A DNA stretch of 36,138 nt from Acinetobacter bereziniae LMG 1003 = CIP 70.12 (GCF_000368925.1 NZ_KB849754.1:19134-55271), one strand, 5' to 3'. Numbered from the stretch's first letter, positions 17,433 to 26,356 are shown. Made by a program: numbers and translations. The notes: generated by a model not told the origin, from the letters alone.

Positions 17433-19058
17433 TTAAATTACAGCGATTTCATTCTTGCTTCCATTATTTCGAATTTGAAGTCTTGGAACCATTGAATTAT
17501 TTAAGTAATCATAAATAACCATTTCAGGATGATGCAGATCAAATGCTTGTCCAAACCATATACAAGCAGCATTGGATGCACATGGTAAGACATGAATTTT
17601 GGTAATTCCTTTATCTGTTAGACTATGAAATAACGCATGAATATCTTGCATGAAACTTAGTCCTCGTTCAGGATTTCTTATTGCTCCATTCCCCATATAT
17701 TCTGGTTTAGCAGTAATATTAATTACCGGATGTCCTAATTCAACAGCCTTATTTTTAGAGGTTTCTGGATCAGCAGTGAGATTCAATCTAATAGTAATTT
17801 CAGTACAATCTTCTATTTCACTGAAATTATTAATTTCATACGCTTTGGTTGTACATATAAGATCAGGCCACATCCAACAACTTCCATCCCTATACATAAG
17901 CATAGGTATAAATTTCCCTTTATTTCCTAATTTACTTCCTAATGCTATTAGGCATGGCATAGGGCCGAAGCCAAAAATAGCTACTCTCTTATCATCAAAT
18001 TTAGTTTCCCTAAGTAATTGTTCTGTTTGAACTTCAAATTCTTCTAAAAAATACTTTTTATAGAACTCATCAGCTGAAGCTCTTAAATGAGCTGGTAATG
18101 GTTCATGAATTAGTGTCTTATCTTTATGCAAAATAGATTTTAATGGGAGAAGGCAGCTTGCAATATCACGTCGTGAAGGAGACTGAGGAATATTGCGATT
18201 CACGGGCCAGAAAAATAAATACACTGGCATAGGAGTAAAGCTTAAAGAATCTAATAAATCTTCGCATTGTGCTGTGAAATTACTTCTCATTTGCGAGAGT
18301 CTTGAAGCTGTATATTCTGCGCCAGCAACTTTATCAATTAACCTATGATGTTTTTCACATAATAATAAAATATTCGTTGGATCATCTGATAGTTGATATG
18401 AGAAGAAGGGGATACCGCGAGTAGAATTTTCTGATGCTGCAACATTATGAGCTAAAACGCCATATGTACCTTCAAATCCAGTTATTTCATCTATGTTTAA
18501 TTTTGCACCACATCCTTTAAACATACATCGGCCATGACTTGAGAGATAAATCTGGTTTTTATCTTTTTCAGATAAATCGTTACCCCTACCTGTAAGATGC
18601 TCAAAATCAAAAATTCTTTTTATGAAATATTCTAATTGGTTTACAGGGTTTGGTTTTTGTTTAGGAATCTTTCTAGGAACAAAATCTACATCTTTAACTT
18701 CGCTCTCTTGAGAGGAGGTTAAATTCCATGTTTCTTTTAACTTTTCAAAATCATGTAGAGTGTGGGCATCAATTATGTGACCTTGAAGAAAGCGTGCATA
18801 AATGGAAATTTTTTTGGCAAGCAATCTTCGGACAAAAGTTAAAGTATCATCATAATTGAGAATTATACGGAAAAAACTTTCAGGGCTTTTATTTTTCAAT
18901 AAGACAAAAATTATATTTTTACGTTCTTCATCAACTAATACACCTAATGAATCTATACAAATATGCTTTAAAATTTCTTCTATATATTTATTTGCATTTG
19001 ATAAATCATCTATTGCTGATAAAGAAGTCTGTAAACTTAGGGATGGGTCTAGTTGCAT
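17433..19058 (-). CDS. cap5: CBASS effector Cap5: HNH endonuclease-SAVED, with N-terminal extension
   Basis: A 541-aa protein; the start is taken as ATG 19058, two bases after the Cap3 stop. Residues about 160-245 form an HNH (beta-beta-alpha metal) nuclease: SSHGRCMFKGCG, LAHNVAASENSTRG and NILLLCEKHHRLID. The C-terminal part (about 275-540) fits a SAVED domain, which binds the cyclic oligonucleotide made by the CD-NTase (for example MLMYRDGSCWMWPDL, HALFHSLTDKGITKIHVLPC and WFGQAFD). Binding is known to switch such proteins into DNA-degrading assemblies that kill the infected cell. Usual Cap5 proteins start close to the HNH domain; here about 155 extra residues, helical and of no recognised family, precede it. 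It is the last gene of the operon. Confidence 0.9.
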   Translation of the reverse strand: MQLDPSLSLQTSLSAIDDLSNANKYIEEILKHICIDSLGVLVDEERKNIIFVLLKNKSPESFFRIILNYDDTLTFVRRLLAKKISIYARFLQGHIIDAHTLHDFEKLKETWNLTSSQESEVKDVDFVPRKIPKQKPNPVNQLEYFIKRIFDFEHLTGRGNDLSEKDKNQIYLSSHGRCMFKGCGAKLNIDEITGFEGTYGVLAHNVAASENSTRGIPFFSYQLSDDPTNILLLCEKHHRLIDKVAGAEYTASRLSQMRSNFTAQCEDLLDSLSFTPMPVYLFFWPVNRNIPQSPSRRDIASCLLPLKSILHKDKTLIHEPLPAHLRASADEFYKKYFLEEFEVQTEQLLRETKFDDKRVAIFGFGPMPCLIALGSKLGNKGKFIPMLMYRDGSCWMWPDLICTTKAYEINNFSEIEDCTEITIRLNLTADPETSKNKAVELGHPVINITAKPEYMGNGAIRNPERGLSFMQDIHALFHSLTDKGITKIHVLPCASNAACIWFGQAFDLHHPEMVIYDYLNNSMVPRLQIRNNGSKNEIAVI

Positions 19059-19060
19059 TT

Positions 19061-19567
19061 TCAATTTAACTCAATATAACCTAACAGTTTGATTTTAAAA
19101 TTTTTTCTACCAATCCAGATTCCAGTTTTTACTCTTCCGATTATTAAATATAAAACTGGGTCATTAAGATTGGTAATGCCATTTAGAACAGTATCTATAT
19201 CCCTTAAATCGGTTGGAGAGGGTGTTGGTACATCTTCAGGATGTGTATGCCATAGGCCTTGAAAATTATAGAATTTTTTAGATTCGTTCCAAGCTTGTAT
19301 TAAAGCATATTGGTGGGACTTTGACCTAAAGAAAGACATACGTGTTTGACAGTCTCCTTCCATAGGAGAGGTAAAGCTTTCAATGATTTTAGCTTTAGTT
19401 TCTATGTCTGTTCTTCCAATTAGAATGCCACCCGATTCTGGAGAATCTGATTCTAATTGTATAAATTGCTTTAAACTCTTTAAAACATTTGCTTGAATAA
19501 TAAAGACTTGGCCTGTAGGTGTGTCACATTTAATCCTCCCTTGAGTTATGTATTGCAACATGGGCAT
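19061..19567 (-). CDS. cap3: CBASS Cap3: JAMM/Mov34-type isopeptidase
   Basis: A 168-aa protein with a full JAMM zinc site: Glu44 in SPESGGILIGR, then H107-T-H109 with seven residues to S117 and D120 (HTHPEDVPTPSPTD). In type II CBASS this protease removes proteins from the C-terminus of the CD-NTase, reversing Cap2 conjugation. Its start overlaps the end of cap2 by 22 bases in another frame (ATG at 19567 or 19561), and cap5 begins two bases after its stop, so all are co-translated. Length is normal for Cap3. Confidence 0.92.
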   Translation of the reverse strand: MPMLQYITQGRIKCDTPTGQVFIIQANVLKSLKQFIQLESDSPESGGILIGRTDIETKAKIIESFTSPMEGDCQTRMSFFRSKSHQYALIQAWNESKKFYNFQGLWHTHPEDVPTPSPTDLRDIDTVLNGITNLNDPVLYLIIGRVKTGIWIGRKNFKIKLLGYIELN

Positions 19568-21204
19568 ACTTCTTTATAAATTTCTTTTAAATTCAATATA
19601 TTAATTCCATTTGAATTATTTACTGAATTATAAAAAGGGGTAGTAATTATTCCATTTTTATTTGCATTCTGATTGTCGCCAGAAATAGAAACAAATCCTA
19701 ATTGTTGATTCAGGACATATTCAGAAATATAGCTTGCTAGCTTCATGCAATTTAAAGAAGAGAAGGGGGTAAATGCACCAGCACACCCTGTAATATTTTT
19801 AGCAATTAGCTGTCCAGATTGTACATATTTATACATAGGGGTAAGACTTTTATTTGATTTTTCATCAAAATATAAGCAGTTTAAACATCCTACATGTTTA
19901 TTATTGAAAGAAATAAAATGTCCACCTAAATCATAAGGTTCTAACCAGCCTATTATTACTTGAATGTTTGCACTTATTTCATAAATAGTTTTTACGAGAG
20001 AAATCTCAGTAGGAGTATGGCCAATTGCTATGATGATAGTATCAATATCTTCAGTAATTTTTGATTTTATCCAGCTTTCACCATGGCTTACGAATGGAAA
20101 AATAGTTAATCCGGGCCTTTCTATTAAAAACTTATTAGCTAAAGAAGTAGATTTATAGGTATTAACATACTGCAAACCTAAAGAATGACGATAAATATTA
20201 TCTGTTTTTAAAAGCTCTGGATCTATGAAAGAAAATTTATTTACGCCTGTTTGAGCTAATATCTCTGCAATCTTTGAGCCTAAAGCCCCACATCCGATAA
20301 TCGCTATATGTCTTGTTTTTTTCTCTTGCCCCGTTCTATTTAATAAATAATCTATCCACGCTCTTTGTGTTAAAGAGACTTTAAAGCCTTTGAAGGATAC
20401 TTTTTCTTTGAAAGAATACCAAATGGCATAATAAAAAATCACATAAGCAAATCCATGTTCATTTGGAATTCCCACTAGGGCATAATGATTGCCTTGTTTT
20501 AACAAAGATCGTTTGTTCTCATTAGAGAGGGTATTAACAATTTTTAGAAAATAGTCCTCATTAAAATAATCTCCTATATCTGGTATGGGGAAAACAGAAG
20601 CATCTTCTAATAATATCTTATGAATTTTTACTTTTGTGAGCTGGTTGTGGTTTATGTAAGAACTATCGCCATCATCAATATGCTCTAATATTTGATGATT
20701 CCCTTTTGATGATTTTCTTAACCAACCATATAAATTAAATGTAGAAGTAGGGTCGCAATGTAATATTACATCCTCATTTATATTTTGAGTGCTGCCTAAA
20801 TATCCTTCTAGTTCGTTATACAAGCTTACTCGGTTGTTTAATTGAAAATTAATAAAAGATTGCTTGAGTATATCTATAGCCCTTTCAAAGAATTCAGTAA
20901 TAAGTTCTTTATGTCTATAGCCTTCAAAGTTTTCACCTTGATGATCCGTAGTACAAATTTCCCCACTTTGACTCACATGATCTAAGGCAGACATTGGTCG
21001 TGTCAATATTCTAAAAATGGGAGGTATCGTCCAATTAGCTCTATTTTGAAAAATTAGACCAAGGCAAACCTGTTGTGTATTAATGAGAAAATCAAATTTT
21101 AGATTAACCCAATCCTTAGTAATAGAAGTGACATGGATATTTTGAGCTCCATGTTCACTTAATAGCTTTTCAATATTGTCTAACTTTGGGTTATCAAAAA
21201 ACAT
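19546..21204 (-). CDS. cap2: CBASS Cap2: fused E2-E1 ubiquitin-transfer-like enzyme
   Basis: A 552-aa protein. The N-terminal part (about 1-150) is E2-like with a probable catalytic Cys84 (SGEICTTDHQ). The C-terminal part (about 290-552) is an E1/ThiF adenylation domain with IIGCGALGS at 302-310, FIDPE, and a likely E1 catalytic Cys474 in TGCAGAFTPF; CLNC (440-443) and CPCC (547-550) could hold zinc. Cap2 joins the C-terminus of the CD-NTase to target molecules, which primes signalling. The start has AGGA upstream and lies nine bases after the CD-NTase gene. Confidence 0.92.
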   Translation of the reverse strand: MFFDNPKLDNIEKLLSEHGAQNIHVTSITKDWVNLKFDFLINTQQVCLGLIFQNRANWTIPPIFRILTRPMSALDHVSQSGEICTTDHQGENFEGYRHKELITEFFERAIDILKQSFINFQLNNRVSLYNELEGYLGSTQNINEDVILHCDPTSTFNLYGWLRKSSKGNHQILEHIDDGDSSYINHNQLTKVKIHKILLEDASVFPIPDIGDYFNEDYFLKIVNTLSNENKRSLLKQGNHYALVGIPNEHGFAYVIFYYAIWYSFKEKVSFKGFKVSLTQRAWIDYLLNRTGQEKKTRHIAIIGCGALGSKIAEILAQTGVNKFSFIDPELLKTDNIYRHSLGLQYVNTYKSTSLANKFLIERPGLTIFPFVSHGESWIKSKITEDIDTIIIAIGHTPTEISLVKTIYEISANIQVIIGWLEPYDLGGHFISFNNKHVGCLNCLYFDEKSNKSLTPMYKYVQSGQLIAKNITGCAGAFTPFSSLNCMKLASYISEYVLNQQLGFVSISGDNQNANKNGIITTPFYNSVNNSNGINILNLKEIYKEVCPCCNT

Positions 21205-21213
21205 TGAGTTTTC

Positions 21214-22227
21214 CTAAGCAGATTTTCCTTCTTGAGTGTAATAAGTTTGTACTACTGGTTCGGACACTTCTTGTATTTCAGGGATAGGGAATTGTCTTCC
21301 AAAAGTTTTATTTAAAATTTTGCAAGCTTCTACTGTATCAGTTTCCTCATTTACAGCTTCTAAAGATGATTTTAAATCTTCAAGTTTTGATTTTAAGTGC
21401 TCCATTTGTTTTCGGGTCAATTTTTCGAGTAAGTCTACACCTTGATGTGCAGGTAAATTAATTACGAGTCTGAAGTAATACTCGTTATTTTCTGGATCAA
21501 TGCTAAAGGTAGTGAATTGATCTAATACATTATTTACTATAGAAAGTAATACCTTATTATCATTCTCATAATCTTCAGCTGTTATATGCTCATATACAGC
21601 TGTAGTGATAGCAATACTCTTAAAAAAATCTAGACCTTTCTCATTTCGCCATTGTTTCAAGTAGCGAGTACATCGTCTAAACTGATGACGTAAATCTGAA
21701 TCATCTTCAAATTTTCCCAAAATTGTATCGGTAAGTTCAGTAGGATTTGAAATATCCCAAGTCTTAAGGTCTTCAGAGGAGAATTCCTTACCTCGAGCTA
21801 GATACATATTGCCTTTGTCGTCTTCAGCGTAGATGGGCAGATCTACATGATAATCGGGACTACCATTTTTGAGATAAGTGACAGTTACGCAAGGTCGTTT
21901 GATCGTTACAGTTCTATTTGAATGAGTTAAAGCATCTCTAACAATTTTTTTAATTTCTACTGAGCCATATTCCTCTTTGTCACAATCTAATAAAACTCCT
22001 ACATCAATATCATAATCTCCATTCTTAGGCTTAATCCCTGTGCCCAAGGCATAACTACCTTGATTAAAGTATTCAACAAATTGAGGACCATTTGGATCCT
22101 TTTTGAGTTCATCTTTTAAGGTGCTAATCAAAAGGTCACGTTTTTCACGTAATGTACTTTCTTCGTCATAACGACCTAATCGAATATTTGTGTGGAACTT
22201 AGCATAGTGTTTTTGTGGATTCGCCAT
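21214..22227 (-). CDS. CBASS CD-NTase (cyclic oligonucleotide synthase)
   Basis: A 337-aa nucleotidyltransferase of the cGAS/DncV-like fold. The active site is visible: GSYALGTG from Gly57, then Asp73-x-Asp75 in GDYDIDVG, and a third Asp129 in YHVDLPIY. Upon phage infection such enzymes make cyclic di- or trinucleotides that activate the SAVED effector. The C-terminus (EVSEPVVQTYYTQEGKSA) is a flexible tail ending in Ala, suitable for Cap2 conjugation. It is the first gene of the operon, with AGGA nine bases upstream of ATG 22227. The product nucleotide and CdnA-H clade cannot be told from the sequence alone. Confidence 0.93.
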   Translation of the reverse strand: MANPQKHYAKFHTNIRLGRYDEESTLREKRDLLISTLKDELKKDPNGPQFVEYFNQGSYALGTGIKPKNGDYDIDVGVLLDCDKEEYGSVEIKKIVRDALTHSNRTVTIKRPCVTVTYLKNGSPDYHVDLPIYAEDDKGNMYLARGKEFSSEDLKTWDISNPTELTDTILGKFEDDSDLRHQFRRCTRYLKQWRNEKGLDFFKSIAITTAVYEHITAEDYENDNKVLLSIVNNVLDQFTTFSIDPENNEYYFRLVINLPAHQGVDLLEKLTRKQMEHLKSKLEDLKSSLEAVNEETDTVEACKILNKTFGRQFPIPEIQEVSEPVVQTYYTQEGKSA

Positions 22228-22848
22228 ATTGTTGTATTCCTGTAGTGCTTTTGTTGTTATGGGGATCTCCTATATTAAATACAAGTTAAGACATTAAAAA
22301 AAATAGAATTTTTAAAGGGAAAATTTAATCAAAAAATATTTAAACAAACGATGAGATGTATCAATCTCCAATTTTTAGCATTCCTTCCCAACTAAAATAG
22401 TTTTGAGTCAAATTCTTTCTGGACATCGCCCATACACGACCATGCATCTTGCAAGGTCCAATTACGGCATCGCCACCACAGAGTAAAAAGAATGTTCAAA
22501 ATAAACAGTCTAAAAATTCTGAATAGCCTTTTAGAACAGAGAGTTAAGGCACACAATTTAAAATAGTCAGTGAGCCTATCAAAATCCTCATGTATGAAAC
22601 CTAAGAAGTTCCACATTTTTCTGGGTATACAAGCCTAAATTTTATGGAAAGAATTCATATGCTGCTCCTTTAGCTAAAAGAGTATTCAGCTTACGATTCG
22701 TGGTTATTTTCAACAGTGCCTTCTGGTAAGGGTCGGCACCTGCACATCAAAAAAATCTCCCCCCAGAGTACGGCTGTTTCTATCGGGGGTAGAATATTCA
22801 TTCTGTTACTTTAGACTACACCCATTCGGATACAGTTAATTTAGGCTA
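22228..22848. other. non-coding spacer upstream of CBASS and recombinase genes
   Basis: This stretch of about 620 bp has no gene I can support. The AT-rich first 90 bp should hold the CBASS promoter; reading leftward, a TAATAT hexamer about 45 bases upstream of the start is a possible -10 with no clear -35. GTGGTTATTTTCAACAGTGCC at 22702-22722 resembles an IS6-type end (GGCACTGTTG on the minus strand), perhaps an IS scrap. CCCCC/GGGGG arms at about 22760-22790 could pair. Confidence 0.45.
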
Positions 22849-22917
22849 TATTTGTATTCTTTTATTGTATTTAATTGGTGTATTTATTATAGTCTAATAA
22901 GCAAAAGAATACAAATA
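22849..22917. promoter_or_regulatory. inverted repeat at the recombinase gene, possible res site
   Basis: A perfect 15-bp inverted repeat: TATTTGTATTCTTTT at 22849-22863 and AAAAGAATACAAATA at 22903-22917, with 39 bp between. The right arm ends 11 bp before the recombinase start codon, covering its promoter region. Serine resolvases bind paired inverted sites beside their own gene for recombination and autoregulation, so this is the natural candidate. Confidence 0.6.
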
Positions 22918-22928
22918 AGGGTACAACA

Positions 22929-23477
22929 GTGGCTGAAGTAGCATACAAACGGGTAAGTACGGCAGATCAAAATACAGCACGACAGCTAGAGGGCAAGACC
23001 TTTGACAAAATTTTTGAAGACAAGGTAAGCGGTAAGGATACCAACAGACCTCAATTACAGGCGATGCTCGATTACGTCAGAGAAGGTGATGTAGTCCATG
23101 TACACAGCCTGGATCGTTTGGGGCGTAATACGGCAGACCTGCTGCAATTGGTGGAGCAACTCAAGATTAAAGGCGTGACTGTCCATTTTCACAAAGAAGG
23201 CATGATCTTTTCGGCAGATACCAATAATCCAATGCACCAGCTAATGTTCACGATGCTGTCAGGCTTTGCACAGTTTGAGCGTGAGTTGATCAGAGAGCGT
23301 CAGCGTGAAGGGATTGCAATTGCCAGAGCTGAAAACAAGTATCAGGGACGTAAGAAGACTATTGATGACGCTGCAATTCGTGCAGCTATGGTAAAGCCTG
23401 ATGCTAGTTACAGGAAAGTGGCAAAAGAGCTGGGTGTAAGTCTAAGCACAGTACAAAGGGCAATGAAGGGAGGCTAA
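22929..23477 (+). CDS. serine recombinase (resolvase/invertase family)
   Basis: A 182-aa protein starting at GTG 22929. The N-terminal catalytic domain has the nucleophile Ser10 in AYKRVSTADQNTARQ, then VHSLDRLGRNTADL, GVTVHFHKEGMIF and the long E helix AQFERELIRERQREGI. A C-terminal helix-turn-helix (about 145-180, ASYRKVAKELGVSLSTVQRA) binds DNA. Length and order fit small resolvases and invertases, which resolve plasmid multimers or cointegrates or invert segments. Its 3' end overlaps by four bases the convergent gene at 23474. Confidence 0.9.
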   Translation: MAEVAYKRVSTADQNTARQLEGKTFDKIFEDKVSGKDTNRPQLQAMLDYVREGDVVHVHSLDRLGRNTADLLQLVEQLKIKGVTVHFHKEGMIFSADTNNPMHQLMFTMLSGFAQFERELIRERQREGIAIARAENKYQGRKKTIDDAAIRAAMVKPDASYRKVAKELGVSLSTVQRAMKGG

Positions 23478-24517
23478 GCTCCCTTTCTTGGTCTCCCTGA
23501 TTTACTTTTTTGTGGGATTTGCCCTTTACTGAAAGCGCGATTTTTAGAATTAAACATTACTGAACGAATGAGATAATCTTTCTTTACTAGATACATGGCA
23601 GTTGCTATGACGTTATCCCTGAGATCCTCTTCATGATGGCTAATCATGCCTATGCCTAGATTTTTATACTTTTCCTTATTGGCATTGCAATTCCAATATA
23701 AGCCATCTCCTTGGGTAATCTCATTATTCCATAGCTCGCCTATATCTTGAGCTATTGTGATGTCTTCACGATGCTCAGAGCCATCTAAGAAAAACATCAT
23801 GTGGAAATGGAAAGATTTTATCTCGGTATATTCCAATTTCCACATATAGCCTATAAAGCCTTTTGAATATTGCTTCTTGAGAGACTTAAGAAGCACCCTT
23901 CTATGTTCTTGAACATCAAGCGACCATGCCTTTAAAGCTTCAAGTTTGTGTCCTTGTTTTGACAATGGTTTATTTGAAATATTGGTGGTGATCTTTCTAA
24001 AAAGCCCCTTCCGGTAGCTTAAGTCTATTCGGATTACTAAAAGCCTTGAACGGTAATCAAATAGTCCGTTGATATATTTTCGTACTTCCTTTTTATATTC
24101 ACTGTCATATTTTCTCTGCTGTTCAATTTCTTTTTTAAAAGCATCAGATCGTAGTCCTTTCTTTAGAGCAGTTAGGAAAGCTATATCATCAAATTTTCTG
24201 TATTCAGTTTTTGTTTTCAAATAGAGATTTACGTAAGGTGAAAACTTGCTATCAGGAAAGTTTTCTTCCAGGTCATTTATATATTGGTCTGTTCTGTACC
24301 ATACGAGCTTTTGGTATTTTTTTAAGATAAATCTATATCCGGATGGATCTGCTAACAGCTGCTCATTTTCACTCTTTAGTTCTTTCAGTGATTCTTCTAT
24401 TACATGAAGTTGGTTGTAAGTACGATAATTAATATCATCTATTGTTAACTTATTGTTGTCAGTAATAATTGGATACATATCGTCTAGGAAATATGTATTG
24501 GGTTCTAAAGTATCCAT
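23474..24517 (-). CDS. inovirus Gp2 / YagK-YfjJ family protein, HUH-like
   Basis: A 347-aa protein. The C-terminal half fits the YagK/YfjJ (inovirus Gp2) domain. It contains LLVIRIDLSYRKG (about 159-171, a motif-1-like strand), then SFHFHMMFFLDG with the pair His237-x-His239 (HUH motif), and Tyr309/Tyr315 in AMYLVKKDYLIR as possible nucleophile. These are the hallmarks of rolling-circle replication initiators and relaxases. The N-terminal 120 residues are helical and unassigned. The last residues are basic (KSKSGRPRKGA). It lies convergent to the serine recombinase. Family assignment is fairly safe; nickase activity is inferred. Confidence 0.75.
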   Translation of the reverse strand: MDTLEPNTYFLDDMYPIITDNNKLTIDDINYRTYNQLHVIEESLKELKSENEQLLADPSGYRFILKKYQKLVWYRTDQYINDLEENFPDSKFSPYVNLYLKTKTEYRKFDDIAFLTALKKGLRSDAFKKEIEQQRKYDSEYKKEVRKYINGLFDYRSRLLVIRIDLSYRKGLFRKITTNISNKPLSKQGHKLEALKAWSLDVQEHRRVLLKSLKKQYSKGFIGYMWKLEYTEIKSFHFHMMFFLDGSEHREDITIAQDIGELWNNEITQGDGLYWNCNANKEKYKNLGIGMISHHEEDLRDNVIATAMYLVKKDYLIRSVMFNSKNRAFSKGQIPQKSKSGRPRKGA

Positions 24518-24705
24518 GTAGGTATAACTCCAATATCATTATGTCTATGATATTGAAGATAATATATAAATGATAATTAATCTTAATAACATAAACTACA
24601 GAAATAATTATTTATTTTTCATACCCTTAGATGCTATATATCAATACTTTCCATTGTGTTTAAAAATCATACAGTTAGTAGGATAATAGCGAGTTGTAGG
24701 TATAA

Positions 24706-24739
24706 AAAACTAGTAGGATTAGTTAATCCTACTAGTTTT
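24706..24739. terminator. 16-bp perfect hairpin, terminator-like
   Basis: AAAACTAGTAGGATTA (24706-24721) pairs completely with TAATCCTACTAGTTTT (24724-24739) around a two-base loop. T/A-rich flanks on both sides suit a bidirectional terminator in the gap between the leftward gene at 24517 and the rightward module at 25023. A related half-copy (GTTAGTAGGATAAT) lies just upstream at about 24674. An operator is the other possibility. Confidence 0.6.
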
Positions 24740-24973
24740 AATTTAATATTGTCAATACCTATTTACTTAGATGCACACATACAATTCAGTTTCACTAAAT
24801 AATTGTGTTCTTGTGAAAGAATGATAGGACTTCAGAGGGGGATTTTCTGGAATGAGGGAATTTGCCAAATGGCAATTGCGTAATCGGGACGCCGAGTCGC
24901 GTGAAGGCATAGATTGCAAATAATTTCAGATATACATCATCTACATGAACAGTGAATGTTTATTCCTACATTC

Positions 24974-25002
24974 AAAGGCTTATCAGACGGTAAGCCTTTT
25001 TT
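24974..25002 (+). terminator. terminator/attenuator hairpin before the zinc-ribbon gene
   Basis: AAAGGCTTA (24974-24982) pairs with TAAGCCTTT (24991-24999), followed by a T run. It sits 20 bp before the start codon at 25023, after a leader of roughly 130 bp that contains its own small hairpin TTGCCAAATGGCAA and a short frame from ATG 24945. The placement suggests attenuation, or the end of a small upstream RNA. Confidence 0.65.
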
Positions 25003-25022
25003 CATTTCTAGAGGTATATCTT

Positions 25023-25295
25023 ATGAACATTACATGCCCGTATTGCCATTCTGAAAACGTCAGCCGTGTGATTGACCAGCAGTCCTCCAATAACCGCAGT
25101 ATGTCTTCAATGACCGGTGCCGGGATTGGTGCCAGCATTTCCAAAAGCCTGCCGCTGCCGATCTCGCCCTGGATGGGTGGGATTGCCGGGGCTGTGGTCG
25201 GTGGACTGATTGACAGCTTCATCCAGCCATCCAGACCCGTAGCGGCACCGATCCGCTACTTCCATTGCCATCATTGCCAGCGCAATTTTGATTAA
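25023..25295 (+). CDS. double zinc-ribbon protein with glycine-rich hairpin
   Basis: A 90-aa protein with C5-P-Y-C8 near the start and C82-H-H-C85 near the end, which together could form one zinc ribbon. The Gly/Ala/Ile-rich middle (about 32-67, including GGIAGAVVGGLID) resembles a membrane-inserting glycine-zipper hairpin. I chose ATG 25023 because the protein then begins directly with the first zinc knuckle; an upstream ATG at 24945 would read through the hairpin. Base composition turns GC-richer from here to 28783. It is the first gene of the DUF932-YqaJ module. Confidence 0.65.
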   Translation: MNITCPYCHSENVSRVIDQQSSNNRSMSSMTGAGIGASISKSLPLPISPWMGGIAGAVVGGLIDSFIQPSRPVAAPIRYFHCHHCQRNFD

Positions 25296-25315
25296 CCGGC
25301 TCAGGGAGAAGTGAT

Positions 25316-26356
25316 ATGGCACATCAACTCGAACAAATGGCTTATGTCGGTAACACCCCCTGGCATGGCCTGGGTAATCAACTGACACAGAACCAGCCGA
25401 TTGAAGTCTGGGCACAACAGGCAGGCATGGACTGGCGCATTGAATCCTGCAATGTCAGCTATATGGCACAGAATGAACGGGGACAGAGCATCATTCTGCC
25501 TTATGAAGAACAGCGGGTCTTGTACCGTTCTGATACCCATGCCCCTTTATCGGTCGTCAGCCAGCGTTACCAGGAAGTGCAGCCCAAAGAGATTCTGGAA
25601 TTCTACCGGGATCTGACCGAGCAATCCGGCTTTGAGCTGGAAACCGCGGGCGTACTGAAGGGAGGAAAAAAGTTCTGGGCACTGGCACGTACCGGACAAA
25701 GCACGGCACTCAAAGGCAAGGATGTCAGCAATGGCTATATCCTACTAGCAACCGCTTGTGATGGAACGTTAGCAACGACTGCACAATTTACCAATATCCG
25801 GGTGGTATGCAACAACACGCTGGCGATTGCTTTACGTGGGCAAAGCTCAAGTGCCGGGGTGGTCAAGGTTCCACACAGCACCCGGTTCGATGCGGACAAG
25901 GTCAAGCAGCAACTCGGCATTTCCGTGCGTGCCTGGGATGAACACATGTATGAAATGAAACAGCTCAGCCAGCGCAAAGTCACCCAAGGTGAAGCCGCTG
26001 CCTATTTCGATGCCGTGTTTAACAACACTAGCCTAAGCATTGCCGATCAGGAGGACAACATCATCCAGTTCTACCGCAATGTGGCTGCACAGGCCAGTCA
26101 CTCCCCAGGCAGTAAAACCGAACCGAATGGACGCGCCATGAGTAAAGTCATGCAGATGTTCAATGGACAGGGACGGGGTGCCGAACTTTCCTCAGCCAAG
26201 GATACCGCCTATGGCTTGCTGTGTTCGATCACGGAATTTGCCGATCATGAACGCCGGGCCATGAGTACCGATCACCGGCTGGATTCTGCCTGGTTTGGTG
26301 CAGGGGCAGCACTAAAACAGCGTGGGCTGGAACAGGCTTTAAGACTGGTGGCCTAA
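25316..26356 (+). CDS. DUF932 phage/plasmid-like protein
   Basis: A 346-aa protein of the DUF932 (TIGR03299) family, recognised from MAYVGNTPWHGLGNQL at the start, the block FEL(E)TAGVLKGGKKFWALAR, and TNIRVVCNNTLAIAL. Members are common in phages and plasmids next to recombination genes; their molecular role is not known. A strong ribosome binding site (AGGGAGAA) precedes ATG 25316, 20 bp after the zinc-ribbon gene. Size is normal for the family. Confidence 0.88.
   Translation: MAHQLEQMAYVGNTPWHGLGNQLTQNQPIEVWAQQAGMDWRIESCNVSYMAQNERGQSIILPYEEQRVLYRSDTHAPLSVVSQRYQEVQPKEILEFYRDLTEQSGFELETAGVLKGGKKFWALARTGQSTALKGKDVSNGYILLATACDGTLATTAQFTNIRVVCNNTLAIALRGQSSSAGVVKVPHSTRFDADKVKQQLGISVRAWDEHMYEMKQLSQRKVTQGEAAAYFDAVFNNTSLSIADQEDNIIQFYRNVAAQASHSPGSKTEPNGRAMSKVMQMFNGQGRGAELSSAKDTAYGLLCSITEFADHERRAMSTDHRLDSAWFGAGAALKQRGLEQALRLVA

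Noticed and set aside
22392..22616. Leftward 74-codon frame in the spacer upstream of CBASS
   Set aside because: Odd composition rich in Trp, Phe, Arg and Cys, no ribosome binding site and no recognisable family; looks like a chance frame.
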